DNA of 47,283 nt from BOG-1155 sp050012495 (GCA_050012495.1 JBEKHB010000029.1:1-47283), one strand, 5' to 3'. Positions 16,761 through 25,564 are shown, numbered from the stretch's first letter. A program made the numbers and translations. The notes: a model not told the origin generated them from the sequence alone.

Positions 16761-17494
16761 CGCATATTGAATTCGTAAAAGATTACCGACAGGATGACGA
16801 GCGGCGTCGTCTCGGTCCTCAGTATGTTTTCACCGAGCGTACAGGGGACAAAGCCGTTATCCGTAAACCATTTGACCTCCTCCTCTTCTATCCCGCCCTC
16901 CGGTCCGACAGCGACGCAGACCGCTCCGTTCTTCTGTGCAACCAGCACATCCTTCATGGTCGTGCTCTTCTCGCGCTCATACATAAGCCACCGGTTCTCG
17001 AGGCGATCGATATAGGGAAGCACACCGCGAAGCGGGGTCGGTGGAGCCATCTCGGGGACCGAGAACCTGCCTGACTGCCGGGATGCCTCGATCATGATCC
17101 GTTTCCATCGCTCGCACTTCTCCGCTTCCCCGTCCTGGAACCTGACGATGGTCCTCCTGAAAATGGTGGGCAGGATCCGATCGACGCCCAGCTCAGTGGC
17201 CTTCTCCACCAGCCAATCCATCCTCGGGCCCTTTATCGGGCTGACCAGGAGGGTAACTTTCGTCTTCTTTTCCTCGGGATGGGGTACCGCATCCATGATG
17301 TGCAGGTACAATTCCTTGCCTTTGATCGCATAGATCATACAACGATACAAGTACCCTTTGCCGTCCATCACGTCAACCCGGTCGTTCACCACTTTTCTCA
17401 GCACCTGAAGAATATATTTGCAGCTCGGTCCCGTGACGAGGACCATCCCATTCTTCATTTTCAGCTTGTCGACAAAAATCCTTCTCACTTCCAT
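16757..17494 (-). CDS. rsmE: 16S rRNA (uracil-1498-N3)-methyltransferase
   Basis: The 245-residue SPOUT-class enzyme methylates U1498 of 16S rRNA. It has an N-terminal PUA-like RNA-binding region (1-70) and a C-terminal knotted SAM-binding domain. Signatures are SPIKGPRMDWLVEKATELGV, EASRQSGR, AVGPEGGIEEEEV and LGENILRTETTPLV. The length is usual. The gene begins three bases after the stop of the yhaM-like gene and overlaps the RDD gene by 4 bases. Confidence 0.95.
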   Translation of the reverse strand: MEVRRIFVDKLKMKNGMVLVTGPSCKYILQVLRKVVNDRVDVMDGKGYLYRCMIYAIKGKELYLHIMDAVPHPEEKKTKVTLLVSPIKGPRMDWLVEKATELGVDRILPTIFRRTIVRFQDGEAEKCERWKRIMIEASRQSGRFSVPEMAPPTPLRGVLPYIDRLENRWLMYEREKSTTMKDVLVAQKNGAVCVAVGPEGGIEEEEVKWFTDNGFVPCTLGENILRTETTPLVILSVIFYEFNMR

Positions 17495-17497
17495 GGG

Positions 17498-18472
17498 TCA
17501 CCTTTCCGGGATTTTATAAAAACGTGATTCATAAAGCCTGTGGAATTGAGTCCATTTCTCATCTTCCATGCCGGCATCCATATGCTCCTTTACACCCATG
17601 ACTTTTGCGTCCAGGTTGTCGATATAGTGTACCACCAGTGCTTCCGTGCACATGGGCTTCTTCGGCGAGCCCCATTCCGCCGCGCCGTGGTGGCTCAGAA
17701 TGATGTGTTTCAGTACATCGGCCAGATAGGCGGGAAAGCCCTCTATTGGCGATACGAGCCTGTCCAGTATCATGATCCCCAGCGTGATATGTCCGAGAAG
17801 CCTCCCCTGATCCGAATAACCGAACCCGCCTGCCTTGAAGGTGATCTCGTCGATCTTGCCGATATCATGGAGGAGGCTGCCCGCCGTGACGATGTCCTGG
17901 TCCCCTCCAGTAAAGGCAACCGCATGCCTTCCCATCTCGGCTACCGCAACGGAATGCTCGAGGAGACCGCCGATAGAAACGTGGTGGACCCCTACGGACG
18001 CGGGTAAGAGAAAGAAGCGGTCGAGCACCTCCTCCCTCTTTTTCAGTTCGTCAAAAAGACGCGTGAGATGGACGTCGGCTATCCCGCCTGTTATCCTGAA
18101 AAAGGCCTCTTTCAACCGCTCGGTCCCCGAGCCCGTCTCCGGATAGAACTCACTGACTTCTTTGGCCGACAGCGCGCGCGCCTCTTTCCGAATATCGGTC
18201 ACGTTCAACTGCAGTTGTTCCTGATAGCTCCTCGCCTTGGCTTCGACATACACGACGTCGTTCCGGTCGAAGCCGGCCGACAGCTCATCGACCCTGTCCC
18301 AGATCCTCGCCTCTATCGACCCGGTCTTGTCCTTCAGCCTGACACTCGCGTACCGCGTATTGTTCCTGCTGGAATATATCCCTTTCTTCACCACGAGAAA
18401 GAAATCCTTCACGTCGGCATCCTTCGTTATGTCGCTGACAAAGAGCCGCTTCACGCCTGACACCTCCAACAT
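17498..18472 (-). CDS. YhaM-like 3'-5' exoribonuclease (OB fold plus HD domain)
   Basis: The 324-residue protein joins an N-terminal OB-fold nucleic-acid-binding domain (about 8-100, with YASVRLKDKTGSIEARIWD) to an HD hydrolase domain. The HD domain shows LLEHSVAVAEMG, AGSLLHDIGKIDE and HIILSHHGAAEWGSP. This two-domain order matches YhaM and related 3'-5' exonucleases that trim RNA and single-stranded DNA ends. The Gram-positive enzymes are the ones characterised, so the exact role here is inferred. It sits between rarA and rsmE in the same direction. Confidence 0.87.
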   Translation of the reverse strand: MLEVSGVKRLFVSDITKDADVKDFFLVVKKGIYSSRNNTRYASVRLKDKTGSIEARIWDRVDELSAGFDRNDVVYVEAKARSYQEQLQLNVTDIRKEARALSAKEVSEFYPETGSGTERLKEAFFRITGGIADVHLTRLFDELKKREEVLDRFFLLPASVGVHHVSIGGLLEHSVAVAEMGRHAVAFTGGDQDIVTAGSLLHDIGKIDEITFKAGGFGYSDQGRLLGHITLGIMILDRLVSPIEGFPAYLADVLKHIILSHHGAAEWGSPKKPMCTEALVVHYIDNLDAKVMGVKEHMDAGMEDEKWTQFHRLYESRFYKIPER

Positions 18473-18542
18473 GACGATCCTCCTTATCCGGCCTTTCCTC
18501 GCCTTCCTTCCGACTGATGACCCGTCACTGATGACTTGTTGC

Positions 18543-19856
18543 CTATGCTTCCCGATCCCCCCGGACTTTTCTCGCTTTCTCCAGGAATTCCCTGAGCTTC
18601 GTCTCGTATCCCCTGCCTTTCGGCTCGTAGTACCTTCTGCCTTTCAAGCCTTCAGGGAGATATGCCTGGCCGACAAGGGCGTCGTCATAATCGTGGGGGT
18701 AAAGATAGTTATCGCCGTAGCCGAGCGCTTTCATAAGTCCGGTAGGGGCATTGCGGATATGCAGGGGGACCGGATATTCCGGGAGGTTTCGCACGTCGGC
18801 GACCGCATCGTTGTAGGCGGTATAGACGGCGTTGCTCTTTTCGGCGGCCGAAAGATAGACGCAGACCTGGGCCAGAGCCAGATAGCCTTCCGGAGCGCCG
18901 AGAAAGTGGAATGCCTGCATGCCCGCGATGGCTATCGACAGGGCCCCGGGATCCGCGTTCCCCACGTCCTCGGACGCAAAGCGGGCCATACGCCTCGCAA
19001 TATAAAGCGGGTCTTCACCTGCCTCTATCATTCTCGCAAGCCAGTAGAGGGCCGCATCGGGATCGGAGCCCCTCATGCTCTTATGGAACGCGCTTATGAG
19101 GTCGTAATGCATCTCCCCTTTCTTGTCATAGACGAGCACCCTCTTCTGATAGGCCTCCTGCACCGTCTCGTGATCGATTACCGGCTTCAGTCCGTTTCGC
19201 CTGGCCGCCATTGCGTGGGAGATCTCCAGCAGGTTGAGCGCCTTGCGCGCGTCGCCGGTGACGAGGGAAGCGATCTCTCGAAGGGCATCCCCCTGAACCC
19301 GCGTTGCGGGCGCATTAAGCTCGCTATCCTGCTGCAGCGCCCGCTCCAGTATAAGGAGGACCTCCTCCTCGGTGAGGGGAGAGAGGGTGAGGACTTTCAT
19401 TCTGGAAAGGAGGGGCGCGATGATCTCGAAGGAAGGGTTCTCGGTTGTCGCCCCGATCAGAATGATATCTCCCCCTTCCACGTGAGGAAGGAACGTATCC
19501 TGCTGGAGCTTGTTAAACCGGTGGAATTCGTCGATGAAAAGGATCGTCTTCCGGAGTTTCGATTTCTGGATGATCTCTTTCACTTCCTTTATACCGATAT
19601 TGACCGCACTCAGGGAGACGAAAGGGAGGTCGAGGTACTTTCCCATGAGCCATCCCAGGCTCGTCTTCCCCACGCCCGATGGGCCCCAGAGGATCATGGA
19701 AGGTATCTCTTTCTTATCGAGAAGGATCTTCAGGAACTTGCCTTCACCCAGAAGGTGCTCCTGGCCCACAAACTCTTCGAGCCTCCGAGGGCGCATCCTG
19801 TCGGCAAGGGGCTTCCTTGCCTTTTTGCCCAGGGTATCGCTCTTGAAGAGTTCCAT
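18543..19856 (-). CDS. rarA: Replication-associated recombination protein A (RarA/MgsA)
   Basis: The 437-residue AAA+ ATPase acts at stalled replication forks. Walker A is GPSGVGKT (58-65), Walker B ILFIDEFHRF (about 105-114), and sensor 1 LIGATTENPSFE. The C-terminal MgsA-type tetramerisation region contains YDLISAFHKSMRGSDPDAAL and ARRMARFASEDVGNADP. It is the first gene of the minus-strand operon. The promoter at 19866-19893 is so close to the ATG that the mRNA would have almost no leader, and there is no Shine-Dalgarno sequence. Confidence 0.96.
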   Translation of the reverse strand: MELFKSDTLGKKARKPLADRMRPRRLEEFVGQEHLLGEGKFLKILLDKKEIPSMILWGPSGVGKTSLGWLMGKYLDLPFVSLSAVNIGIKEVKEIIQKSKLRKTILFIDEFHRFNKLQQDTFLPHVEGGDIILIGATTENPSFEIIAPLLSRMKVLTLSPLTEEEVLLILERALQQDSELNAPATRVQGDALREIASLVTGDARKALNLLEISHAMAARRNGLKPVIDHETVQEAYQKRVLVYDKKGEMHYDLISAFHKSMRGSDPDAALYWLARMIEAGEDPLYIARRMARFASEDVGNADPGALSIAIAGMQAFHFLGAPEGYLALAQVCVYLSAAEKSNAVYTAYNDAVADVRNLPEYPVPLHIRNAPTGLMKALGYGDNYLYPHDYDDALVGQAYLPEGLKGRRYYEPKGRGYETKLREFLEKARKVRGDREA

Positions 19857-19865
19857 GGTGGTATA

Positions 19866-19893
19866 ACTATAGCAGCTTGTGCCGCCGTGTCAA
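19866..19893 (-). promoter_or_regulatory. Strong promoter upstream of rarA, leaderless arrangement
   Basis: A perfect TTGACA (19888-19893), a 16-base spacer and TATAGT (19866-19871) are read on the minus strand. The expected start of transcription (about 19858-19860) is only 2-4 bases from the ATG at 19856. It probably drives the entire rarA-to-trmFO operon. Confidence 0.7.
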
Positions 19894-19918
19894 CAAGTGG
19901 CAGTGAAAGGGGACGGAT

Positions 19919-20064
19919 GGCGGCCGGGTTAATTTCGCGCCATGCACCTGTATCTCGGGGTCGCGCGATCCTCACATACAGCACAGTATGCTCCGGTCGG
20001 CGGCCCCTCGATTTCGGCGCCTTGCATCGAAATTTCCTCCGGCCGGGAAACGACCTTGCTCAGT
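19919..20064 (+). repeat. Family D direct repeat, left of vapBC
   Basis: The first ~78 bases (GCGGCCGGGTTAATTTCGCG to CAGTATGCT.CGGTC) differ from the right-hand copy at 20839-20985 at only about three positions. The remainder is more diverged but ends with the same CGGCCGG.AA..G.CCTT.CTCAGT. Together the two copies bracket the vapBC genes. Nothing else is seen in 19894-20150. Confidence 0.85.
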
Positions 20065-20161
20065 TCGCAAGTCGTGAATTCGCTCGGCGTTTTATGGATT
20101 CGACATCCCCGCTGAAATGCTGTAATGCCGGTCTCGGCGAGAGCCCGTTACACTTTACGTC

Positions 20162-20177
20162 ACACAAATAAATGTGT
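20162..20177 (+). promoter_or_regulatory. Inverted repeat upstream of vapB, possible operator
   Basis: ACACA-AATAAA-TGTGT lies 28-43 bases upstream of the vapB ATG. VapB antitoxins usually bind such short inverted repeats to repress their own operon; that role here is inference. Confidence 0.45.
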
Positions 20178-20204
20178 ATTCTGTGAGATGACAGGAGGTG
20201 TACA

Positions 20205-20405
20205 ATGGCGACAAATCTGGCTATCGATGATGCGTTGATTTCCGAGGCCCAGAAGGCGGGGAAGTTCAAAACAAAAAAGGAAACCGTCACTACGGCGCTC
20301 AAGGAGTTTATTCAGCGGCGCAAGCAGGAAGAGATCGTGGACCTCTTCAATACCCTGGAGTATGATCCCGGCTATGACTACAAAGAGCTGAGAAAGCGAT
20401 CATGA
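20205..20405 (+). CDS. vapB: VapB-type antitoxin
   Basis: The 66-residue protein has the N-terminal ribbon-helix-helix of the VapB class (TNLAIDDALISEAQKAG, then KTKKETVTTALKEFIQRR) and a short C-terminal tail for masking the toxin. AGGAGGTG precedes the ATG. It overlaps vapC by 4 bases (ATGA). An inverted repeat at 20162-20177 may be its operator. The whole pair lies between two direct repeats. Confidence 0.92.
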   Translation: MATNLAIDDALISEAQKAGKFKTKKETVTTALKEFIQRRKQEEIVDLFNTLEYDPGYDYKELRKRS

Positions 20406-20824
20406 AGGTGCTTGTCGATACTCCCGTCTGGTCCCTGGCATTACGAAAACAATCGAAGACCGAGGCCGACGAGCGAGCGGTAAAGGAACTTACCGAACTG
20501 GTGCGTGAGTCGCGGGTGGTCATGATAGGGCCGATTCGTCAGGAGATTCTGTCAGGGATTTCGGATGAGGGGAAATTTGAAACACTGCGGCAGAAACTGC
20601 GGGCTTTCGATGACGAGGTGCTGACGACCGAGCACTTTGAGCTGGCCGCTTCACTCTCCAATCGGTGCAGGAGACAAGGGATACAGGGATCACATACGGA
20701 TTTCCTGTTGTGCGCGGTAAGTGTGAAAGGCAATCACCCCATATTCACGTTGGACAAAGATTTTGACCGTTATCGGGGATACGTCGGCATAGAGCTATAT
20801 CAGGAAAGAAATGGAGCTGAATAG
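20402..20824 (+). CDS. vapC: VapC-type PIN-domain ribonuclease toxin
   Basis: The 140-residue PIN-domain protein should cleave RNA (VapC toxins cut tRNA or the rRNA sarcin-ricin loop). The acidic metal-binding residues are in place: D6 in VLVDTPVW, E48 in IRQEIL, D100 in SHTDFLLCAV, and D118/D120 in TLDKDFDRY. It is translationally coupled to vapB. There is no truncation. Confidence 0.93.
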   Translation: MKVLVDTPVWSLALRKQSKTEADERAVKELTELVRESRVVMIGPIRQEILSGISDEGKFETLRQKLRAFDDEVLTTEHFELAASLSNRCRRQGIQGSHTDFLLCAVSVKGNHPIFTLDKDFDRYRGYVGIELYQERNGAE

Positions 20825-20838
20825 CGGCCGGCCGGCGG

Positions 20839-20985
20839 GGCGGCCGGGTTAATTTCGCGCCATGTACCTGTATCTCGGGGTCGCGCGATCCTCACATACA
20901 GCGCAGTATGCTGCGGTCCGGACGCCGCCCCGGCTTCGCGTTATCCATCAAAAATCCCCTCGGCCGGAAAAGGTCCTTACTCAGT
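20839..20985 (+). repeat. Family D direct repeat, right of vapBC
   Basis: It is in the same orientation as 19919-20064 and near-identical in the first half. It begins 15 bases after the vapC stop codon and contains CCGGACGCCGCCCCGG, which recurs in a third, diverged copy at 42656-42801. Confidence 0.85.
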
Positions 20986-21073
20986 GTGGCTGTGAAACGC
21001 ATCCGGCCTGGTAGGCGGAAAATTGGATACTAATTCTCTTGATTATCCGCTCAATAATTTCATTAAATAGTGT

Positions 21074-21886
21074 ATGAGCAACTCTCAAAGGCATACCATC
21101 TCAAAAGTCTTCGAGCGGTGTGTCATTGCGATTCGGAAAGGCGTTCTGATCGAACGTGTCAGCAGCACCGACAAGGAATTCCATTTCCAAAACTGGTTCG
21201 AGAAACGCCTCCGGGAAAGGGCATTCAATTACGAGATCGGCGGAAGAAATACCTATCCGGACTTTCGGATGGTTGCAACGACCGAGGGGTATGAATTGAA
21301 AGGGCTCGCCTATCCCGGCCGGGATGCGAGTTTTGATAGCAACAGCCAGGTGCCGACCGGCTTTCATAACGGAAGAACAATCTATTACGTATTCGGAAGA
21401 TATCCCAAAAATCCTGACGGCAACAGCTATCCCGTCCTCGATCTCGTCATTTGCCACGGCGACTTTCTGAACGCGGATCACGAATATGTCCACAAAAATA
21501 AGAGCGTCAGGGGGTTCGGGAGCTACGGCGACATACTGATACGTGATAGAAAAATGTATGTTGTCCCTACGCCTTTCAGAATTGCCGAAGGCCTGGCGCA
21601 TCAATTGACGCTCATTCTCCCTGCTGAAACGGAGGCCAAGGCTGGTTTTATTGAAGTCGGCAACCTCTTAAGAAAGGAAGCGGCAGACCTGATTGTCGGA
21701 TATTCCTTCGATCTGAAGAATAATGAGCTGAATCCTGACAAGCTACCTAACCCGAATGCAGGGCGAGAACATCTTTTTCGTGCCTGGAGGTTGCCGGGCA
21801 GCCCGGTTTCGCCTGTGGCCATGCGCCGAATACAAGAAATCGTCATAGATGATAAAGACAGCGAAGATGGAGAAACATCTGAGTAA
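21074..21886 (+). CDS. PD-(D/E)XK type II restriction endonuclease (predicted)
   Basis: The 270-residue protein overlaps a DNA methyltransferase gene, as restriction genes usually do. It has a good PD-(D/E)XK signature: P62-D63 in TYPDF and E74-L75-K76 in GYELKG, separated by 10 residues. A preceding helix (NWFEKRLRERAFNYEIGG) holds the usual extra acidic residue. I cannot name the restriction family or recognition site. No Shine-Dalgarno sequence is seen before the ATG; it is fully intact. The gene overlaps the methyltransferase start by 20 or 38 bases, depending on the start used. Confidence 0.72.
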   Translation: MSNSQRHTISKVFERCVIAIRKGVLIERVSSTDKEFHFQNWFEKRLRERAFNYEIGGRNTYPDFRMVATTEGYELKGLAYPGRDASFDSNSQVPTGFHNGRTIYYVFGRYPKNPDGNSYPVLDLVICHGDFLNADHEYVHKNKSVRGFGSYGDILIRDRKMYVVPTPFRIAEGLAHQLTLILPAETEAKAGFIEVGNLLRKEAADLIVGYSFDLKNNELNPDKLPNPNAGREHLFRAWRLPGSPVSPVAMRRIQEIVIDDKDSEDGETSE

Positions 21887-23975
21887 CAACCGCTTAATCG
21901 AAACGGATGAATTCCCCTTCGAATTCATTTCCCTGCTTGCCGAAAGGGAGAGCTGGCGCAAAGAGGTTCATCGGCCTATCTACCATATCCATAAGTGGTG
22001 GGCAAATAGGCTCGGCTCGGTCTTTCGCGGTATTCTGCTTGGCTGCGTGCTGCGCCCGGACGAGGACCTGAAGCGACTGTTTTATAAGAAACATGCTTTT
22101 TCGGGTGTTTCTGTCTTTGACCCTTTTATGGGGTCCGGCACCACTATCGGCGAAGCACACAAGCTCGGTTTTACTGCCTTTGGCAGGGATATAAATCCCG
22201 TTGCCGTTGAATCGGTGAAGGCGGCTTTCGGACCATTGAATCAGAAGTCGCTCCACAATGCCCTGACCGGGCTTTCCGAAGGAGTCGGCCGGGAAATCAG
22301 GCGGCTCTATCGTTCCAAGGACTCAAGGGGCAATGATTCTGACGTGCTTTATTTGTTTTGGGTGATGCAGGTTGATTGTCCAAACTGCCATGACAAAACC
22401 GATCTGTTTCCGTCCTGGATCATTGCACGGAATGCCTACCCTCAACGGAACCCCGAAGTGCAAATCCTTTGTCCTTGTTGTGGGGATATCTTTGAGGGCA
22501 TTTCCAGTCAAGAGAAGGCCAAATGCAACGCTTGCGGTCATAATTTCTCGCCGGAGGCGGGTAGCGTCAAAGGCCCCAAGGCCACGTGCCGGCACTGCGG
22601 AAACACCTTTTCTGTAGTGAAAGCGATTTCCAAAAGAGGAAAGGCGCCTGCGTTTCGCCTCTATGGAAAACTCATGCTCACGGGGGAAGGGACCAAAGAA
22701 TACTTAAAGGCTACAACAGAAGACATCGACGAATATAGAAAGTGCTCTCAATTATTGAAGAGTGAAATTCAAGAGAAAACAATCTCGCTCCCTGCACTCA
22801 AATTGGAGGACGGGTATAATACCCGGCAGGCCATAAATTACGGTTTTTGCGAGTGGAAGGCGTTTTTCAATGATCGGCAGTTGCTTGCCCTTGGTCGGCT
22901 CCAGTCAGCAATAAGGAAAATCGAGGATGAATCAACACGGAATGTGCTTCTCGTCCTGTTCTCCGGCCTGCTGGAATTCAATAACATGTTTGCATCATAT
23001 AAGGGGGAAGGGACAGGAGCGGTTCGCCACATGTTTTCTCATCATATCCTCAAACCCGAACGTCTGCCCATAGAAGCCAATGTCTGGGGCACGTCGAAGA
23101 GCTCCGGCTCTTTTTCAACGTTGGTCCGCCAGCGGCTCATCAAGGCAATCGAGTACCGTTTGAACCCCACTGAGGTTAATGCGTCGAAGACCGGAAAAGG
23201 CGTCATTTCTGCCTTGCCATTCAGCGGCAAGCTCGAATCGGAATGGTCCTCGAATGGATCTACGGTGAATCGCGGCATCTATATCTCGCAGGGAGACTCC
23301 TCTGTTTCCGGATTATCCTATTGCAGCGTCGATCTGGTGGTTACCGATCCACCTTTCTTTGACAACGTGCATTATTCTGAACTGGCTGACTTCTTCTTTG
23401 CCTGGCAGCAAACAGGAATCAACGGCGCTTCGCCCGGAACAACCCGCAATCCCGCCGAAGTGCAGGATGCCGATCCCGAAAATTTCTCACACAAGCTGGA
23501 AACGGTGTTCCGCGAATGCAACAGGATTCTGAAAGATGATGGCTTACTGGTGTTTTCTTACCATCATTCGCGGGATGACGGGTGGAAGGCCCTATCCAAC
23601 GCCGTTCTTACCGCCGGCTTCATTGTCGTAAACTCTCACCCGGTTAAATCTGAAATGTCGGTTGCTACGCCCAAGGCACAGGCAAAAGAACCGATCCAAC
23701 TTGATATCATTATCGTCTGTAAGAAAGCCGACAAGCTCAATGACCGCCATTCCGTTTCCCGGGAAAGAGCTATGGGGATCGCGCTCGACAAAATTCACAA
23801 GCTCCAGGCCTCCGGCTTCTCGCTCTCCCTCAATGACAAAAAAATAGTGATATTCGGCCAACTGCTCACCACACTCACGTCGCCAGAGGATATTGATTTA
23901 ATCGTTGCATTGGTGAGGCGAGAGTTGGAGCAGACACCGGCGAAAAAATCGGCTCTCCCCTCGGCACGAGTGTAA
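21849..23975 (+). CDS. DNA methyltransferase with zinc ribbons (DUF1156-like), RM partner
   Basis: The 708-residue protein has the SAM-binding motif FDPFMGSGTTIGEAHKLG (about 90-107) and the catalytic motif TDPPFFDNVHYSEL (D500-P-P-F503). The order and the DPPF motif suggest N6-adenine or N4-cytosine methylation. The N-terminal RPIYHIHKWWANRLGSVFR resembles DUF1156-type methylases. Between the two catalytic motifs lie four CxxC-type knuckles (CPNCHD, CPCCGD, CNACGH, CRHCGN; about residues 176-255), forming one or two zinc ribbons. Two starts are possible, ATG 21849 and ATG 21867; neither has a strong ribosome site. It should protect the host from the upstream nuclease. Confidence 0.85.
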   Translation: MIKTAKMEKHLSNNRLIETDEFPFEFISLLAERESWRKEVHRPIYHIHKWWANRLGSVFRGILLGCVLRPDEDLKRLFYKKHAFSGVSVFDPFMGSGTTIGEAHKLGFTAFGRDINPVAVESVKAAFGPLNQKSLHNALTGLSEGVGREIRRLYRSKDSRGNDSDVLYLFWVMQVDCPNCHDKTDLFPSWIIARNAYPQRNPEVQILCPCCGDIFEGISSQEKAKCNACGHNFSPEAGSVKGPKATCRHCGNTFSVVKAISKRGKAPAFRLYGKLMLTGEGTKEYLKATTEDIDEYRKCSQLLKSEIQEKTISLPALKLEDGYNTRQAINYGFCEWKAFFNDRQLLALGRLQSAIRKIEDESTRNVLLVLFSGLLEFNNMFASYKGEGTGAVRHMFSHHILKPERLPIEANVWGTSKSSGSFSTLVRQRLIKAIEYRLNPTEVNASKTGKGVISALPFSGKLESEWSSNGSTVNRGIYISQGDSSVSGLSYCSVDLVVTDPPFFDNVHYSELADFFFAWQQTGINGASPGTTRNPAEVQDADPENFSHKLETVFRECNRILKDDGLLVFSYHHSRDDGWKALSNAVLTAGFIVVNSHPVKSEMSVATPKAQAKEPIQLDIIIVCKKADKLNDRHSVSRERAMGIALDKIHKLQASGFSLSLNDKKIVIFGQLLTTLTSPEDIDLIVALVRRELEQTPAKKSALPSARV

Positions 23976-24189
23976 GGGGGGTAGGGAAAGCGGCGAATGC
24001 TGAAATGGCACAACATTTTCCTTGTAATTTCACCCATATTGTAACTACTATAAGACTCAGAAGGACAGACGAAGGAATTTGCGACGAACGAAGAAGGCAG
24101 TGTGAAAAAAGTGGCCTTTCCCCTTTTCGCTTTTCGAGGAGACAGAGTAAATCACGTTGGTCAACTACGTCCCCGAGGTGCGTGCAGAT

Positions 24190-25299
24190 TCATTTATTCT
24201 GCTGGCATTGTCGCAGTATCGTGAGCATCTCACCAGGATCTGAGAGTATATCTACGTTGTAGATACGATGGTACTTGAGGGGTTTCGTACAAAGCAAGCT
24301 TTTGAGGGGACCGTCTGTGGTCAAGAAATAGTCGTAATAGGCCAAGGCCGAGGCGGCATGCTCAAAATCATAAAAATCGTCCTCATGGTATTTGCGGCTT
24401 CTGGTACATCTCACCGCAGCATATAGTCCTGCCTCTATCTGAATCGATGTTAGATGCTTTCTATCGAGCCTTCCGTGTTTGCTAGTATTGCAAATTAGAT
24501 TTCGCAGATCCTTTCCACTGGTCTCGAGCTCGTCAGGCTTTGGCAAGTCGGTGTTGCCGTTTTTGTTGTAAAGGCGCAGAAAAACCTGGCTGAGGAGGCC
24601 TATTTCATGAAGCCCACTTACGAGACCTTCGAATTCGATGCGATAAGCACTTTTGAAGTCCTTGATTTCGTCAGCATGTTTGAACTTACCTTCTGTAGTT
24701 GCCGCTGCTGTTGCTCTGTAGTCCGGTAGTGGCATTTGCGCAGCATTAGGTCCAAGCGTCCTTAACATGTCAACCAGTCGAAGAGAACTATAATAGTCAT
24801 ACCATTGCTTTTGAAGGATAAGCTTCTGATTCTCCGGCGGAACAGGCAGAGAAGGGATAAACTCCCCATCAATACAAGGTATTTTTGTCCACACCAATTG
24901 TTTTATTGGCGGTAAATGTCCCTGTCCGAGCAGAGATTCTAGAAAGTGCCCTATTTCAGCATACAGTCGTACAAAACGCGATTGAAGCGCAAACCCGAGA
25001 CTGAGTTCATCGATTAGCGAAGCGGTTGCGTATCGTCTATCGTCGCTCTGTTGCTTGAAGAGCTCGGTAAAGACCGCAGGGCCAAGAGGACAGACAATCA
25101 TACCGCGCTGTACCAAATCGAGAAATAGTGTGTAGACACAGTAATAGGGATGACCCGCAGCTTCTTGCTTGGCTTGGCGCAGATGAATCCAGACGCTTTT
25201 ATCGAGATAAAAGAGCTTCTTCTGTAACAGCTTTTGCCCGTACTGCATCTTTTGTTTCTCGATATATTCCTCTATATTTTCTTCACAGGTCGTTTTCAA
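24190..25299 (-). CDS. Large PIN-like domain protein, function unknown
   Basis: The 369-residue protein does not match a named family that I recognise, but its ends look like a PIN nuclease. Near the N-terminus are FYLDKSVWIHL (D33) and FTELF (E79). Near the C-terminus is DFEHAASALAYYDYFLTTD (D311, D323, D329), the layout of the third and fourth acidic positions of PIN domains. About 230 mostly helical residues separate the two halves, so it is a PIN fold with a large insertion. The start is probably TTG 25299, with GGGAG four bases upstream. It converges on the restriction-modification pair across 214 bases with no identifiable gene. An RNA- or DNA-cleaving defence role is inference. Confidence 0.6.
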   Translation of the reverse strand: MKTTCEENIEEYIEKQKMQYGQKLLQKKLFYLDKSVWIHLRQAKQEAAGHPYYCVYTLFLDLVQRGMIVCPLGPAVFTELFKQQSDDRRYATASLIDELSLGFALQSRFVRLYAEIGHFLESLLGQGHLPPIKQLVWTKIPCIDGEFIPSLPVPPENQKLILQKQWYDYYSSLRLVDMLRTLGPNAAQMPLPDYRATAAATTEGKFKHADEIKDFKSAYRIEFEGLVSGLHEIGLLSQVFLRLYNKNGNTDLPKPDELETSGKDLRNLICNTSKHGRLDRKHLTSIQIEAGLYAAVRCTRSRKYHEDDFYDFEHAASALAYYDYFLTTDGPLKSLLCTKPLKYHRIYNVDILSDPGEMLTILRQCQQNK

Positions 25300-25417
25300 T
25301 TTGCTCCCTAAAGTCCTTGCTAATGACGAGCCCGGATTTAGCTACGCCCGTTCCCGATGGACAATGGCCACACACGCAATCTCGGTCAACTTAGGGGACG
25401 TTGGTACAAAGTGAACT

Positions 25418-25564
25418 TTAGATGTAAGAGTCAAGATCGGTTGCCTCCATATTAGCCATCAGGTTGACCAGAGAGGCACTCACTCCCAGGAAGCGGGCCA
25501 CAGAGGCGCCGGTATAAAGGAGCCTCTTGACGGCAATCCGACAGGGGAGGGTAAAGGGTCCTCG
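25418..25564 (-). pseudogene. C-terminal remnant of a REP-associated (Y1) transposase
   Basis: Translated on the minus strand, this open stretch reads RIAVKRLLYTGASVARFLGV then SASLVNLMANMEATDLDSYI and stop. It is the helix-turn-helix tail typical of REP-associated tyrosine transposases (known family pattern). An in-frame stop (25565-25567) lies just upstream, and no catalytic HUH or tyrosine region is found, so only the tail remains. Flanking words such as GGGACGTTGGTACA are common next to such elements. Nothing else is seen in 25300-25417 beyond the PIN-gene ribosome site. Confidence 0.65.

Noticed and set aside
18237..20171. Long plus-strand open frame (about 640 codons) opposite the yhaM-like gene and rarA
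   Set aside because: It is antisense to two well-conserved genes in GC-rich DNA, has no recognisable domain and runs into repeat sequence.
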